From the NCBI GenBank assembly GCA_030180135.1, contig CM058232.1:93794630-93858629 (forward strand): DNA of 64,000 nt, given 5' to 3'. The notes beneath the pieces are model-generated. The model saw nothing but the letters and a program-made list of their open reading frames with translations. It searched no databases and was not told the origin of the DNA. Of this stretch, positions 45,242-54,216 are shown piece after piece. This stretch comes from Orychophragmus violaceus (lineage: Eukaryota; Streptophyta; Magnoliopsida; Brassicales; Brassicaceae). The translations under genes and the position numbers were made by a program. Numbering within the stretch: position 1 is the stretch's first letter; each line of letters opens with the position of its first letter.

Positions 45242-45525
45242 GACTCGGTGAGTCAGGCAAAGCGAGTTAACCAAAGGAAAGTGAAAAACAAAGGGAGAAT
45301 GTCGAATGGGCAAAAAAAATTTTCGTCCCCGACACAATCCTTTGTCCCGAAAAAAAAAAAAATTAGCCAATGGGATATGGCCACGTCGCTAAAGGACGGG
45401 CTCTTAAAGCCCTTACCTAAGAGACGCTCCTTACCCAATTTAATTTGATCCATTTATTTTTAATCCTTTTGCCCTAGAAAACTGAGCCCAAAAACCCTTA
45501 TGAGACCCCAATGGACCTGCTCTTA

Positions 45526-46022
45526 GTGAGTGTGTGATGTGCTGTCACTATCGAAGATGTTTTAATCGTTAAGGGATTGTCGGTAAACGGAATGTGATAC
45601 GAATATACGAAACGAAAAATAACTTTACTGAATCAGGAATAAAGAAAACCCAATAATAACCCACAAGAGACTATTAAAATGCAATTCATTATAGGAATAA
45701 AGATGGATACTTATAATTGAATAATAAATAAATTTATTTATTTATTTTATCGTTTAATTATCCTTAATATCGTAGAGCTATTTTTTCATTCAGTTTTGTT
45801 TATTTTTCGAGTGGAATGTTCATTGCATTCTGTTCAACATATATACTGTTGTTGTCTTTTGGAACAATTGAACTGTTGCAAAATATTGATACAAATGAAT
45901 TGGAAAGTTAATAAGTAAGTAATTTTTACTTTTACTTACAGAACGAAGGTTATAGTATAATACAGACAAAGATTTGTCGGAAGAAATTAACCATTTTGAT
46001 TAATTTTTAAAAAATTAGCAAC
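45526..46022. other. Intergenic, 3' side of the DUF1645 gene
   Basis: AT-rich, no gene. It should contain the 3' UTR of the minus-strand DUF1645 gene; no clear AATAAA close to the stop was identified. Confidence 0.5.
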
Positions 46023-46871
46023 TCAGAAAGGATGAACATTCCTTGTAAGACATCTGACATTGGTGAAGAATCCGACATGTTTGTACGGAAGATATGATCT
46101 CCGTTTCCCTTCTTCCCTAATCGCTCTGTTCCTCATGTATAGCCTCTCGTGTGCCGATTTCGTTTTCAGCTTCTTCTCCAGCTTCGCTTTCTCTTTCTTT
46201 TTCGCCGCCGCCTTGGAAGAAGACGACTGCGACGAAGACTTGTTCTTATCGCCGGCGTGTCCGTTACTAAGAAACACAAACGCGTCTTTTCCGTCGCTGT
46301 TACTTCTCAAAACGAGATCTTTAAACCTCCAAAGCTTCGAAAATCCAGTCGAATTACTTTTCCGACAAGTCCCCGGCGAAGCTTCCTTCACCGTTCTACC
46401 TGACCACGAACAATAAGGACCCATCGGCTGAGATTCTTCGTCCGCTGTCGACGAGGTGGCGGTGGTGGCTTCCTCGCTTTCCACGAAGAGCTTCTTGATA
46501 GGCGAACGGAGAGAGTTCTCTTCTTGTTCGAAGAGGAGATTCCGGTTAAAGAGAGGATAAACCGGTCGGATCTGGCCGTTTTCAAAAGCTTCATCAGCCG
46601 TTATCGGTGAACTCTCTGCGTTTACACTCGCGAACGAGAACTCTTCTTCTTCATCATCATCAAATTTAGCCTCGATTTCATTGTGATTCCACCAAGATTT
46701 CTCCAGGTTATTATTATTATTATTATATCTGTGTTTTTCTTCATCTTCCTTCTCTGTAAAACCGACCTTCAATTTGGAGCTGAAGTCATCATTTAACTTC
46801 CCGTAAAGCTCGGCGAATCTCTCTTTTCCGACGAATCTCGGCGCCGGAGACGAAGGAGAAACAACTTGCAT
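46023..46871 (-). CDS. DUF1645 family protein
   Basis: A single-exon host gene of 282 codons, intact. Plant DUF1645 proteins (PF07816) are small, basic, probably nuclear proteins; some are linked to stress responses, but the biochemical role is not known. The protein starts MQVVSPSSPAPRF. It has an acidic middle with the family block SSPITADEAFENGQIRPVYP then LFNRNLLF, a Ser-rich region with KLWRFKDLVLRSNSDGKDAF, a Ser/Lys-rich low-complexity run (SSSQSSSSKAAAKKKEKAKL), and a basic C terminus with YMRNRAIREEGKRRSYLPYK. A poly-Asn tract (about residues 50-55) comes from an AAT/AAC repeat. Start chosen as the only ATG ahead of the conserved N terminus, with a CT-rich leader and TATA box upstream. 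Nothing suggests decay. Confidence 0.92.
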   Translation of the reverse strand: MQVVSPSSPAPRFVGKERFAELYGKLNDDFSSKLKVGFTEKEDEEKHRYNNNNNNLEKSWWNHNEIEAKFDDDEEEEFSFASVNAESSPITADEAFENGQIRPVYPLFNRNLLFEQEENSLRSPIKKLFVESEEATTATSSTADEESQPMGPYCSWSGRTVKEASPGTCRKSNSTGFSKLWRFKDLVLRSNSDGKDAFVFLSNGHAGDKNKSSSQSSSSKAAAKKKEKAKLEKKLKTKSAHERLYMRNRAIREEGKRRSYLPYKHVGFFTNVRCLTRNVHPF

Positions 46872-46983
46872 CTTGTTTTATACAAACACAAAACTTCTCT
46901 CTTTCTATGAAAAAAAAACTTGAAATAGAGAAAGAGTTTTGAAGAGGGAGGAGGTTCGATAAAAATAGAGGAACCTTTGCTCT

Positions 46984-46997
46984 CTTTTTATATATTG
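46984..46997 (-). promoter_or_regulatory. TATA box of the DUF1645 gene
   Basis: The minus strand reads ATATATAAAAAGAG about 115 bp upstream of the ATG, followed by a purine/pyrimidine-rich leader. Confidence 0.65.
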
Positions 46998-48038
46998 TTG
47001 GATATTTTAAGCTTATTCAACCTCAACACCTCTCCTATTTTTATTTTTTAAATAATTGCCAAACATAGTTGTTTATTCGGTCAAGACTGAAAGTTGAACT
47101 TTAATATATTAGTACACTATAAATTACTGAAATTAATTGTTCTCCAATCCATATCTATCTAACAAAACAAGTAAGTCAATATAGTAATCTTGTTTTTGTT
47201 CGTTGACTGAACTGGATTCTAGAACAAATAAAACCTAACTGGACGTGATATTAAAATCGAATTTAGGAAAGTCATGAATAGTTGACCAAAAAAGTCATGA
47301 ATAATCTTTTTGTTTGTTTGTAAATCAGCTAGGCATAAATCCCTTAGTAGAATTACAAGAGAAATATGATAGGGCAGAATTTATTCTTGGTTTTTAGCTG
47401 AAAAAAAAATCTCAACAGAACCAACACTTTACTCCAATCAAATCACAAAATTTTATACTAGAAAAACAACGCAAAATGATTACACAAATATTTAACCAAT
47501 TGATCAAAAGAGCAAATAAAACCAAAAGAATGTAAAAGCGCGTGATGGGAAAGGAAACATGAAGAGAGAGAAGGTGACGATGGAATTGGGTAAATTACAG
47601 AAATACTTGTTCGAGAAGCAAAACAGGACTTGTTCAATGGCCCCTGACATGTTTCCTGATGTGGAAGGTACCTTGAGGTTCACGTGTTGACCTTGTTGAT
47701 AAAATGATAATCCTCCAGAAGCTCACATGGCTTTCTTGTGTTGAGAAGTTGACCCCAGCACCACCAATCCGGTTCGCATTGGTGAACGGTATTAGCAATT
47801 TAAGTCATGGAGTGATGGAGCTATTAAGCTCGGGTCATGCCTCGTGGTTTGAAAATTATAATATTTTTGTTTTGATAACGAAGTTTACAACTTTCTGTTA
47901 CGGTTCTAGTATCCCAAATTGGTTTAGATATTTGTTTAAATTCTATAGATATTTCGTGTGATATTTTGTATACTTAGGATTTTCTGTTGGTCCACTGGTT
48001 TTGTCGGGTTCACAGAAAGTTGTGATAATATATGTGGT
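46998..48038. other. Intergenic, upstream of the DUF1645 gene
   Basis: No supported gene. A plus-strand frame at 47704-47961 lacks any recognisable feature. Confidence 0.5.
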
Positions 48039-48077
48039 AAATCTACTCATCTAAAAAAAAAAAAATCTACTCATCTA
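48039..48077 (+). mobile_element. Poly(A)-only retroposition scar
   Basis: About 12 A flanked by two copies of the 15-bp word AAATCTACTCATCTA (48039-48053, 48063-48077, overlapping the A run). This looks like a target-primed insertion of a tail with no body. Confidence 0.6.
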
Positions 48078-48510
48078 CAAAACGTACAATACATCATTTT
48101 ATTTACAAAATAAAAAAATTATTGGATGTTTAAAGGATACATTTTATCTTTATATATTTTTGTTCATCTTTTATTTCCTATACAACACATTTATTTAAGT
48201 TGCTTTGTGGTTGAATTTGGTCTGACCGCCAAGTCGGTCCGAGTTTTAAATCACCGTTTCAATTTCATATGCTATCCTATGATCATGTTACACACGTGTT
48301 GTGTCACTAAGTATCCACGTACGAACAGACCAAGAGTTATGAAACCGAAGTGGCAAGTGTTGGGCTGCGATCGTTCCATACTTCCATTTATTGTGTGGTC
48401 TATAAATGAAAACTGGTCGCTGTTGGTTTGTATAGGTGGCTCACCAACACACACTCAATCGTGCACTATACTAATTACGATAATAAGTTAATAACAGTAT
48501 TATAATATTG
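48078..48510. other. Intergenic
   Basis: No supported gene; one lone CGATCG at about 48369 without a partner. Confidence 0.5.
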
Positions 48511-48565
48511 TATCAATGTTTAACTACTTTTTTTTTTTTTGACATCGTATCAATGTTTAACTACT
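48511..48565 (-). mobile_element. Ultra-truncated retroposon with 19-bp target duplication
   Basis: GTATCAATGTTTAACTACT occurs at 48511-48529 and 48547-48565. Between them is a 17-bp insert which on the minus strand reads GATGTC followed by A11. The end resembles the tail of the retroposon at 48626-49371 (GTTGACC then A's). Confidence 0.75.
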
Positions 48566-48613
48566 ATTCGCGGTAAATGGCATTGGCGCGCATTGTCGCC
48601 GGAGAAGTGTTTT

Positions 48614-48625
48614 AATTCGTAATCG
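48614..48625. repeat. Retroposon target duplication (left)
   Basis: AATTCGTAATCG, matched at 49372-49383. Confidence 0.85.
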
Positions 48626-49371
48626 TCGTCTCCCTTCTTCTCTCTTCTATATCTTTCAGAAGGGGCGTTGGTTTATAGTTGTGCAGCGGATTTTCTATGT
48701 TTTGTTGTATAATATCTCTGGGCAATCCTTATTTTGTGCTTGATTTTAAGGATTTGTCAGTTTTGGCTTGAATAATTCGGATTAACATCCGATTGTCTCC
48801 GGTCCTATCCGGCTTGATCCTCGCTTTGGCGAGTCTTTCTCGATCCCTGGTTTCTCTGTTCTTCCTCTGTCTGAGCCATCGTCTACTTCCTTTATGTTTT
48901 CGTCGTTGATTGTTGCCTCTCCGGGAAGTAATATCTTTTTCGCTTTCCACCGCTCAAAGGAGGAGCTTTGGTGGGTAAAGTCACGATCAATCGTTTGTAT
49001 CGCGACGGCGTCGGAGCCTCTCGGCGGCGATGATTCACGGTGCGGCTTGAAGGCTTTCCTTTAATTCTGGTGTGTTCAGGCGATCTTCTCGGGAACTAGT
49101 GATCCGCAAATGGGCTTTAATTGATGAGTACAGGTTTGGACTTGCGCTTCGCGGCGTTCGTTTCTCCTTCCGATGGTCGGCGATCTGCATGTCGATGCTC
49201 CTCTGGTGCTAACACGTGGGCTTCTTCAAGGGCTGCAGGACACGTCATTTTGTTTACGTTTATCTTCTGTAAAATTTCGGTTGGGCCCTTGTTGTTTTCC
49301 AGCCCATTTCCCTTGCTCATATTTGTATCCATTTGCTTTTTAAATGATAACAGTTGACCAAAAAAAAAAAA
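48626..49371 (+). mobile_element. Poly(A) retroposon, 746 bp
   Basis: The insert is bounded by the 12-bp duplication AATTCGTAATCG and ends GTTGACC plus 13 A, the signature of LINE-driven insertion. No reverse transcriptase is encoded, and the plus strand shows only short frames. It could be a SINE-like element, an internally deleted LINE, or a copied transcript; the GC-rich first half is unlike its surroundings. Confidence 0.75.
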
Positions 49372-49383
49372 AATTCGTAATCG
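49372..49383. repeat. Retroposon target duplication (right)
   Basis: AATTCGTAATCG, matching 48614-48625; the first two A may also belong to the tail. Confidence 0.85.
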
Positions 49384-49715
49384 GTAAAGAGGGACATTTT
49401 CAGGTAAAAATGTGATTTTTAAATTGGTCGAATAAAAAAATAGAGAACATTTTGCCTATAAATTAAAAAGATAATTAGTATCTCTTGAAAAAAAGACTAA
49501 TCATAATTTTCTTGTAGGATACAACAGTTGATATAGTTCCTACATATCAAGCCACTAAGACGTTTCATTTTCTCGAATAGACCTTATATCTTAATTAAAA
49601 ATTAAAATGGTAATACATCATATTACGATTTCGATAGTTAATCTTACCCAAAATTAGAATGTCTAATCGAGAAGAGCTGTGTCCCCACACATGTGCCTTT
49701 AATAAAGTCCATAAC
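49384..49715. other. Intergenic, ends at Athila-3
   Basis: No gene. The last five bases, ATAAC, would be the Athila-3 target duplication. Confidence 0.5.
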
Positions 49716-50179
49716 TGATAGGGTTCAGGTTTTAATCCTATTTAACTGCAAGTGTACAGATATGCAATCGTAGTATATAGGGTATCGAAATCCACAGAGA
49801 CTCCGGTCTCGATAGATTAAGAACTGTCAAGATTAAATAAGAAGAAAGCAATGTGAATAGAAACTAAAAGCAATGCGAGAAAGTAAACAAGTAGCAAGTT
49901 CGGTTTGTTGTAAGCAATTAACTAAGGGCGCTAAGTCTAGAGCGTTCTCAGGAAATCAGACAAGCAGACAAATCATTCAGTCAGGATCTAATTAAGCACA
50001 GTTCTAGAACTCAAACACAGATATAGAATTAACCAACTGTCGTTGCGAGAATTCTCTAAGTCTAAGTGCAGCAATCCAAATTCCTTTGTAATTACTAACA
50101 GATTAAACCAGCTTTAATTCCAAGTTCGATATGTTCACAATCTAATTAAACCAAATTCCTTTGCGAGTAATTAGATTGC
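49716..50179 (-). repeat. Athila-3 3' LTR, left part
   Basis: Starts TGATAGGG and aligns with 9105-9560 of the Athila-1 LTR. It ends in the target duplication ATTGC of Athila-2 (50175-50179). Confidence 0.9.
50175..50179. repeat. Target-site duplication of Athila-2 (left)
   Basis: ATTGC, matched at 59191-59195. Confidence 0.92.
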
Positions 50180-50365
50180 TGATATATCATGATTTTTACC
50201 CAGTTTAGACCATGATATAGTTGTGTTTTTAGTGTCTTTTGTCTTTGTTTAGAGTCTTTTACAGGTTTAATCAAGTTTGGAGCTAATTGGAGATATTTGG
50301 AGCATTTTGGGACTTCTGGGACGTTTTGGCCGAGAGCTTAAGTCACTGTCCGATTTATTGATCAT

Positions 50366-50401
50366 GCATCGACCGACACACCTTGTGCATCGGTCGACAC
50401 A
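50366..50401. repeat. CGATCG-type pair, Athila-2 5' LTR
   Basis: Cores 50370 (CGACCG) and 50391 (CGGTCG), 21 bp apart. The two variants are reverse complements of each other. Confidence 0.85.
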
Positions 50402-50506
50402 CTAGCGAGATGGGCCGTACGCGTCGGTTTAACAAGTTATGAAGATTTGCAAAGAGGCCCAGAATAGTTCCAGTATTTACACAGAAGCCCCATCCGAGAT
50501 TTGGCC

Positions 50507-50514
50507 TATATAAT
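50507..50514 (+). promoter_or_regulatory. Athila-2 LTR TATA box
   Basis: TATATAAT within CCTATATAATAGAG; the same box is at 58316-58323 in the 3' LTR. Confidence 0.75.
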
Positions 50515-51387
50515 AGAGTTTTTAGATACGCTTTACATTACGCTTTGATACTAATAGCTAAGAGATTTCTAGAGCTTTTGGGGCTGATCTATTTCCTGTA
50601 TTCACTTATTTTGGAGAAGATTTCGAACCCCTTTATCTATTTAATTTCTTATATGCAATCTATTATTTCTTTGATTATGTTTTCATTAATCATGTCTGAG
50701 TAGATCCATAGTTGAGTTTAGGGTTTCTCACATAGGATTTCATGACTTGCTAGACTTGTTCAATTTCAGTTAAGGATTCATAACTATATCTGTTCTTCAA
50801 TTTAATTGTGCTTAAAGCTAGTTCTAACCTGATCAATTAGAATCTAGATCTTAGGTTGCTAAATACGTCACGGAAGTGGGGTTTAGGAATCTGAACTAAT
50901 TAAATTGGGCAATTAAACATTGCGCAAACGGAAGTTTGGTTTGGGATAATTGTGAACATATCAAACTTGGGATTAATGCTAGTTTAATCTGTTAGTTCTC
51001 GCAAACGAAAGTTTGGTTTGCTGCACTTAGGCTTAGAGAATTATCGCAAAGGAATTTGGTTAATTCTATATCTGTGTTTTGAGTTCTAGAACTGTGCTTA
51101 ATTAGATCCTTGCTGAATGAACTGTCTGCTTGTCTGATTTCCTGAGAATACCCTAGGCTTGACGCTTTTTGTTTATTGCTTCTCAACCGTTAATCTCTGC
51201 TACTGTTTACTTTCTTGCTTCGCAATTTATTTACTTCACCATCTGCTTATTTCTAGTATTAATCTCTACGTTTCTGTTTCTATTGAGACCAAGTGTCCCT
51301 GTGGATTCGATAGCCCTATATACTACTTTGACATTGCTGTTCACTTGCAGTTTAGAATAGGGTAAAACTTAGAACCTATCAAGTTTT

Positions 51388-51405
51388 TGGCGCCGTTGCC
51401 GGGGA
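51388..51405 (+). other. Athila-2 primer-binding site
   Basis: TGGCGCCGTTGCCGGGGA, six bases after the LTR; the Athila-1 site has one substitution. Confidence 0.94.
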
Positions 51406-51547
51406 CTCTTAGAGTCTTCGATAGGACCGAACTTAGGGTTTTTACTAGAAATTTTTCTTTTTGTTTTTGTTCTTTTTCGTTTTTATTTTTTTGATTTTGC
51501 TAACTTTTTCTCTGATTTCTCTCTGTCGCAGATACGAAATTCGCCTT

Positions 51548-51635
51548 GCGTCGATCGTTGCATACCTTGCGTCGATCGTCACTAGGCGATTCTGAGATTC
51601 AATCGATCGTTGCACTGATAGCATCGATCGTTGCT
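51548..51635. repeat. Two CGATCG pairs in the Athila-2 leader
   Basis: Cores 51552/51573 and 51604/51625, both 21 bp apart, directly before gag. Confidence 0.88.
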
Positions 51636-52086
51636 GGACGATTACAGACAGTTTATGCCAACGCAGAAAACTCGAAGTAATCCGAACTCGAGCTTGCTTA
51701 ATCTCGGACTAGAGGAACTTGGACGTTTAGAAAGAGCTAACAGAAGAGAAAAGAGAGAGAGAATGGTACGAGAACGTTTGATCTTGATACCAGATGCTGA
51801 AGGTACCCTGAGGGACCAAGATGACAACCCGTACAATGCTGTTGGGCATCGGGTTGATGCTGAAGGGAATGTCATCCCTGATCCTCCTGAGCAACAGCAA
51901 CAGGAGCTGAACCGAAACCAGGGTCAAGGACAGGCCCAAGGTAGAGAGATGGTGGTTCATGAGAGGACACTAGTTGACTACAACAGACCTGATGAGTTTC
52001 ATGCAAACCGAGCAGCTCTAGTGCTTCCTGCCTTTGAGAGGAATGATTTTGAGGTAAAGACCATCTACTACCAGCTGATGAGATAG
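51631..52086 (+). pseudogene. Athila-2 gag, N-terminal part ending in TAG
   Basis: 151 residues, open from an ATG just after the leader. Conserved with Athila-1: TRSNPNSSLLNLGLEELGRL, then EGNVIPDPPEQQQQ and MVVHERTLVDYNRPDEFHAN. It ends in TAG at 52084-52086, where Athila-1 has a Gln codon. The next frame starts at 52120 in the same phase, so this single codon interrupts gag. Confidence 0.88.
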
Positions 52087-52119
52087 ATTGCTTTTCATGG
52101 TCTTCAAGCAGAGCAACCT

Positions 52120-54216
52120 ATGGATCATATTGACAAGTTTGAAGACATAGTCACTGGCATGAAGTATGAAGGAGTATGCCCAGACTATCTGTTCCTTAAG
52201 CTATTTCCGCACAGTCTTGCTGGAGACGCTAGTGCATGGCTGAGACAACTGGCACCTGGTCAGTATACTACTTGGGCAGCCTTAAAGAGTGAGTTCTTGC
52301 GTCACTTTTATGATGATGCGCGCTCGGATCAGTCCAGACAGGACATACTCACCTTTTCCCAAGGAGCTGTGGAGCCCTTGAAGACTGCCTGGATGAGATT
52401 TAAGCAGTATCAGCGTGACTGTCCACACCATGGATTCACAGAAGTACAGCTGATAGGTATTTTCTTCAGAGGCATAGATCTCCCTTATCAGACTGCGCTG
52501 GATAATTCCAGTAATGCTAATTTCAACACCAGGACTCCTACTCAAGCTAAGCAGTTGATTGGGAACCTTATTAACAGCTACAGTTGCAAGTCTATAGATG
52601 AAAAAAGAAAGAAATCCGGTGGAAGTACAGAGGATTCTAACATGACTGAGATTAGATCTAGGCTGGACACAGTGTACGATCTCTTAACGAGTAAGAAAGC
52701 TGTCCACTCTACCCAAGATATAGAGGTAATTCAGACTGAGGAGGACACTCAGGAAGAAGAAGTGAATTACATGGGAGGTTCTGGTTTCCAAGGTAGTAGA
52801 TTTAGAAGTCAACAGGGAAACAGGTTCTCAAATGGAGTTCAGCAAGGTGGTTTTAAGAAAGCCAACGAGTCTGATAGTAAGGTAGAGATGATGCTAAGAC
52901 AGCTAATGGAGAGTCAGACTAAGTACGCAGCAGATGCTGACGCGAAAATGGATACAATCTACAGGGATCTGAATGGGAAGTTTGAGAGTTTGAACACACA
53001 CATGAAAGAGCTTGATGCTAAGGTTGCAAGAACTGCTGGGCATGCTCAAAGGGAAGAGGGATATCTCCCGGGAAGGACTGATGCCAATCCTAAGTACCAA
53101 TGCAATGCCGTGACATTAAGAAGTGGTAAGGAGCTGTCATCTGGCCAGAAAAAGCAGTTGAGCGTTGAGGAACTCGTGGAAATTGACGAGCTGGAAGATG
53201 AGATACGCAATATTCGCCGTGCATCGATCGATGCATCTAAGCAACGATCGTTGCCAAGCGAAATCAAGGAACCGGAGGTCGTAACAAAGTCGCCTAGCAT
53301 CGATCGGTGCGATAAGAGCAACGATCGACACAAGGAGACTGCAGAAAGTTCGAGTGCTGAAAACCCAAAACAGTCGGCTGAAAGGGTATACAAGCCTAAG
53401 ATACCTTATCCCAAGAACCCCAGAAAAGCTAAGAATGATAGGCAGTATGCAAAGTGGAAGGAGTTCATAAAGAAGGTGAAGGTTGAAGTACCTTTGTTGG
53501 ATTCCATTGAGACTTCCCCCATGATGAAGAGATGCCTTAAGGATGCAATTTCAGGTAAATGGTCTGACGAGGAAAGTATAATGATGCTCAATGAAGTATG
53601 TAGTGCAGTGGTTCAAGGCAGAATTCCAGAGAAATTAAAAGATCCAGGCAGCTTCGTATTAGATTGTGCTATCTACAAGGAGAGGTTCGAAAGGTCCCTA
53701 TGTGATCTTGGCTCCAGTGTAAATCTGATGCCCCTTTCAGTTGCTAAAAGACTAGGGATGACAGATTTTATACCAACTAGGATATCACTGGTTTTGGCAG
53801 ACAGATCAGTCAGGATTCCCGAAGGAGTAATAGAGGATGTGCCTATAACAGTTGGCAAGTGCGTAATCCCAACTGATTTTGTGGTTCTACAATATGGACA
53901 AGTGCCAAAAGACCCATTAATTCTAGGCAGATCTTTCTTAGCAACAGCTGGTGCGATGATTGACTGTCAAGGAGGCAAAATAGTTCTAAATGTGGGAGAT
54001 CTGAAGATGAGTTTTGACATGAACAAACTGGTAAAGAGACCAACCATCGACGGGCAAACCTTTTATGTGGACACATTGGGTGATTTAGCTGCAGAGTACT
54101 TCCATCAATCACATGCTGAGGACCCACTAGAGAGGGCTTTACTGAGTTCTATTTTGGAGTTGGAATACCTACAGGACGAGCCTGCAATGCACCAGCCACT
54201 TTCCAGAGATGCATGA
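52120..54216 (+). CDS. Athila-2 gag-protease
   Basis: 698 residues. Capsid core at residues 20-150 (SLAGDASAWLRQLAPGQYTT, MRFKQYQRDCPHHGFTEVQL, FFRGIDLPYQTALDN), then a charged and Gly/Gln-rich region, a linker holding two CGATCG pairs (about residues 366-405), and the aspartic protease (about residues 490-690) with LCDLGSSVNLMPLSVAKRLG and DPLILGRSFLATAGAMIDCQ. The last ten codons are out of frame after the deletion junction near 54190, so the frame stops before RT. Athila gag forms virus-like particles and the protease cleaves the precursor (family knowledge). It starts here only because of the upstream TAG. Confidence 0.88.
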   Translation: MDHIDKFEDIVTGMKYEGVCPDYLFLKLFPHSLAGDASAWLRQLAPGQYTTWAALKSEFLRHFYDDARSDQSRQDILTFSQGAVEPLKTAWMRFKQYQRDCPHHGFTEVQLIGIFFRGIDLPYQTALDNSSNANFNTRTPTQAKQLIGNLINSYSCKSIDEKRKKSGGSTEDSNMTEIRSRLDTVYDLLTSKKAVHSTQDIEVIQTEEDTQEEEVNYMGGSGFQGSRFRSQQGNRFSNGVQQGGFKKANESDSKVEMMLRQLMESQTKYAADADAKMDTIYRDLNGKFESLNTHMKELDAKVARTAGHAQREEGYLPGRTDANPKYQCNAVTLRSGKELSSGQKKQLSVEELVEIDELEDEIRNIRRASIDASKQRSLPSEIKEPEVVTKSPSIDRCDKSNDRHKETAESSSAENPKQSAERVYKPKIPYPKNPRKAKNDRQYAKWKEFIKKVKVEVPLLDSIETSPMMKRCLKDAISGKWSDEESIMMLNEVCSAVVQGRIPEKLKDPGSFVLDCAIYKERFERSLCDLGSSVNLMPLSVAKRLGMTDFIPTRISLVLADRSVRIPEGVIEDVPITVGKCVIPTDFVVLQYGQVPKDPLILGRSFLATAGAMIDCQGGKIVLNVGDLKMSFDMNKLVKRPTIDGQTFYVDTLGDLAAEYFHQSHAEDPLERALLSSILELEYLQDEPAMHQPLSRDA
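53221..53332. repeat. Two CGATCG pairs in gag-protease coding sequence
   Basis: Cores 53225/53245 (20 bp) and 53301/53322 (21 bp), read in more than one codon phase. Confidence 0.87.

Larger units (their letters stand above)
43505..45522. mobile_element. Non-autonomous TIR element carrying host gene fragments (PIF/Harbinger-like)
   Basis: The left end reads GAGCACCCACATTGGTG; the right end, on the minus strand, reads GAGCAGGTCCATTGGGG. Both sides are flanked by TTA (43502-43504, 45523-45525), the target size of PIF/Harbinger. The left end also holds a perfect 10-bp hairpin (43510-43519 with 43526-43535). Inside lie exons of a PP2C phosphatase gene on the minus strand with introns retained, so the capture was from DNA. 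There is no transposase frame. The superfamily call rests on 3-bp duplications and imperfect ends. Confidence 0.6.
50180..51381 (+). repeat. Athila-2 5' LTR
   Basis: TATA box TATATAAT at 50507-50514. The CGATCG pair (variants CGACCG at 50370 and CGGTCG at 50391) lies 111-137 bp upstream of it. Confidence 0.95.

Noticed and set aside
44948..45448. 166-codon plus-strand frame opposite the PP2C exon
   Set aside because: Reverse shadow of exon 1; the minus-strand exon has clear PP2C motifs and a splice donor.
47704..47961. Possible host gene of 85 codons
   Set aside because: No family features, no upstream promoter signal seen, and composition like the flanks.
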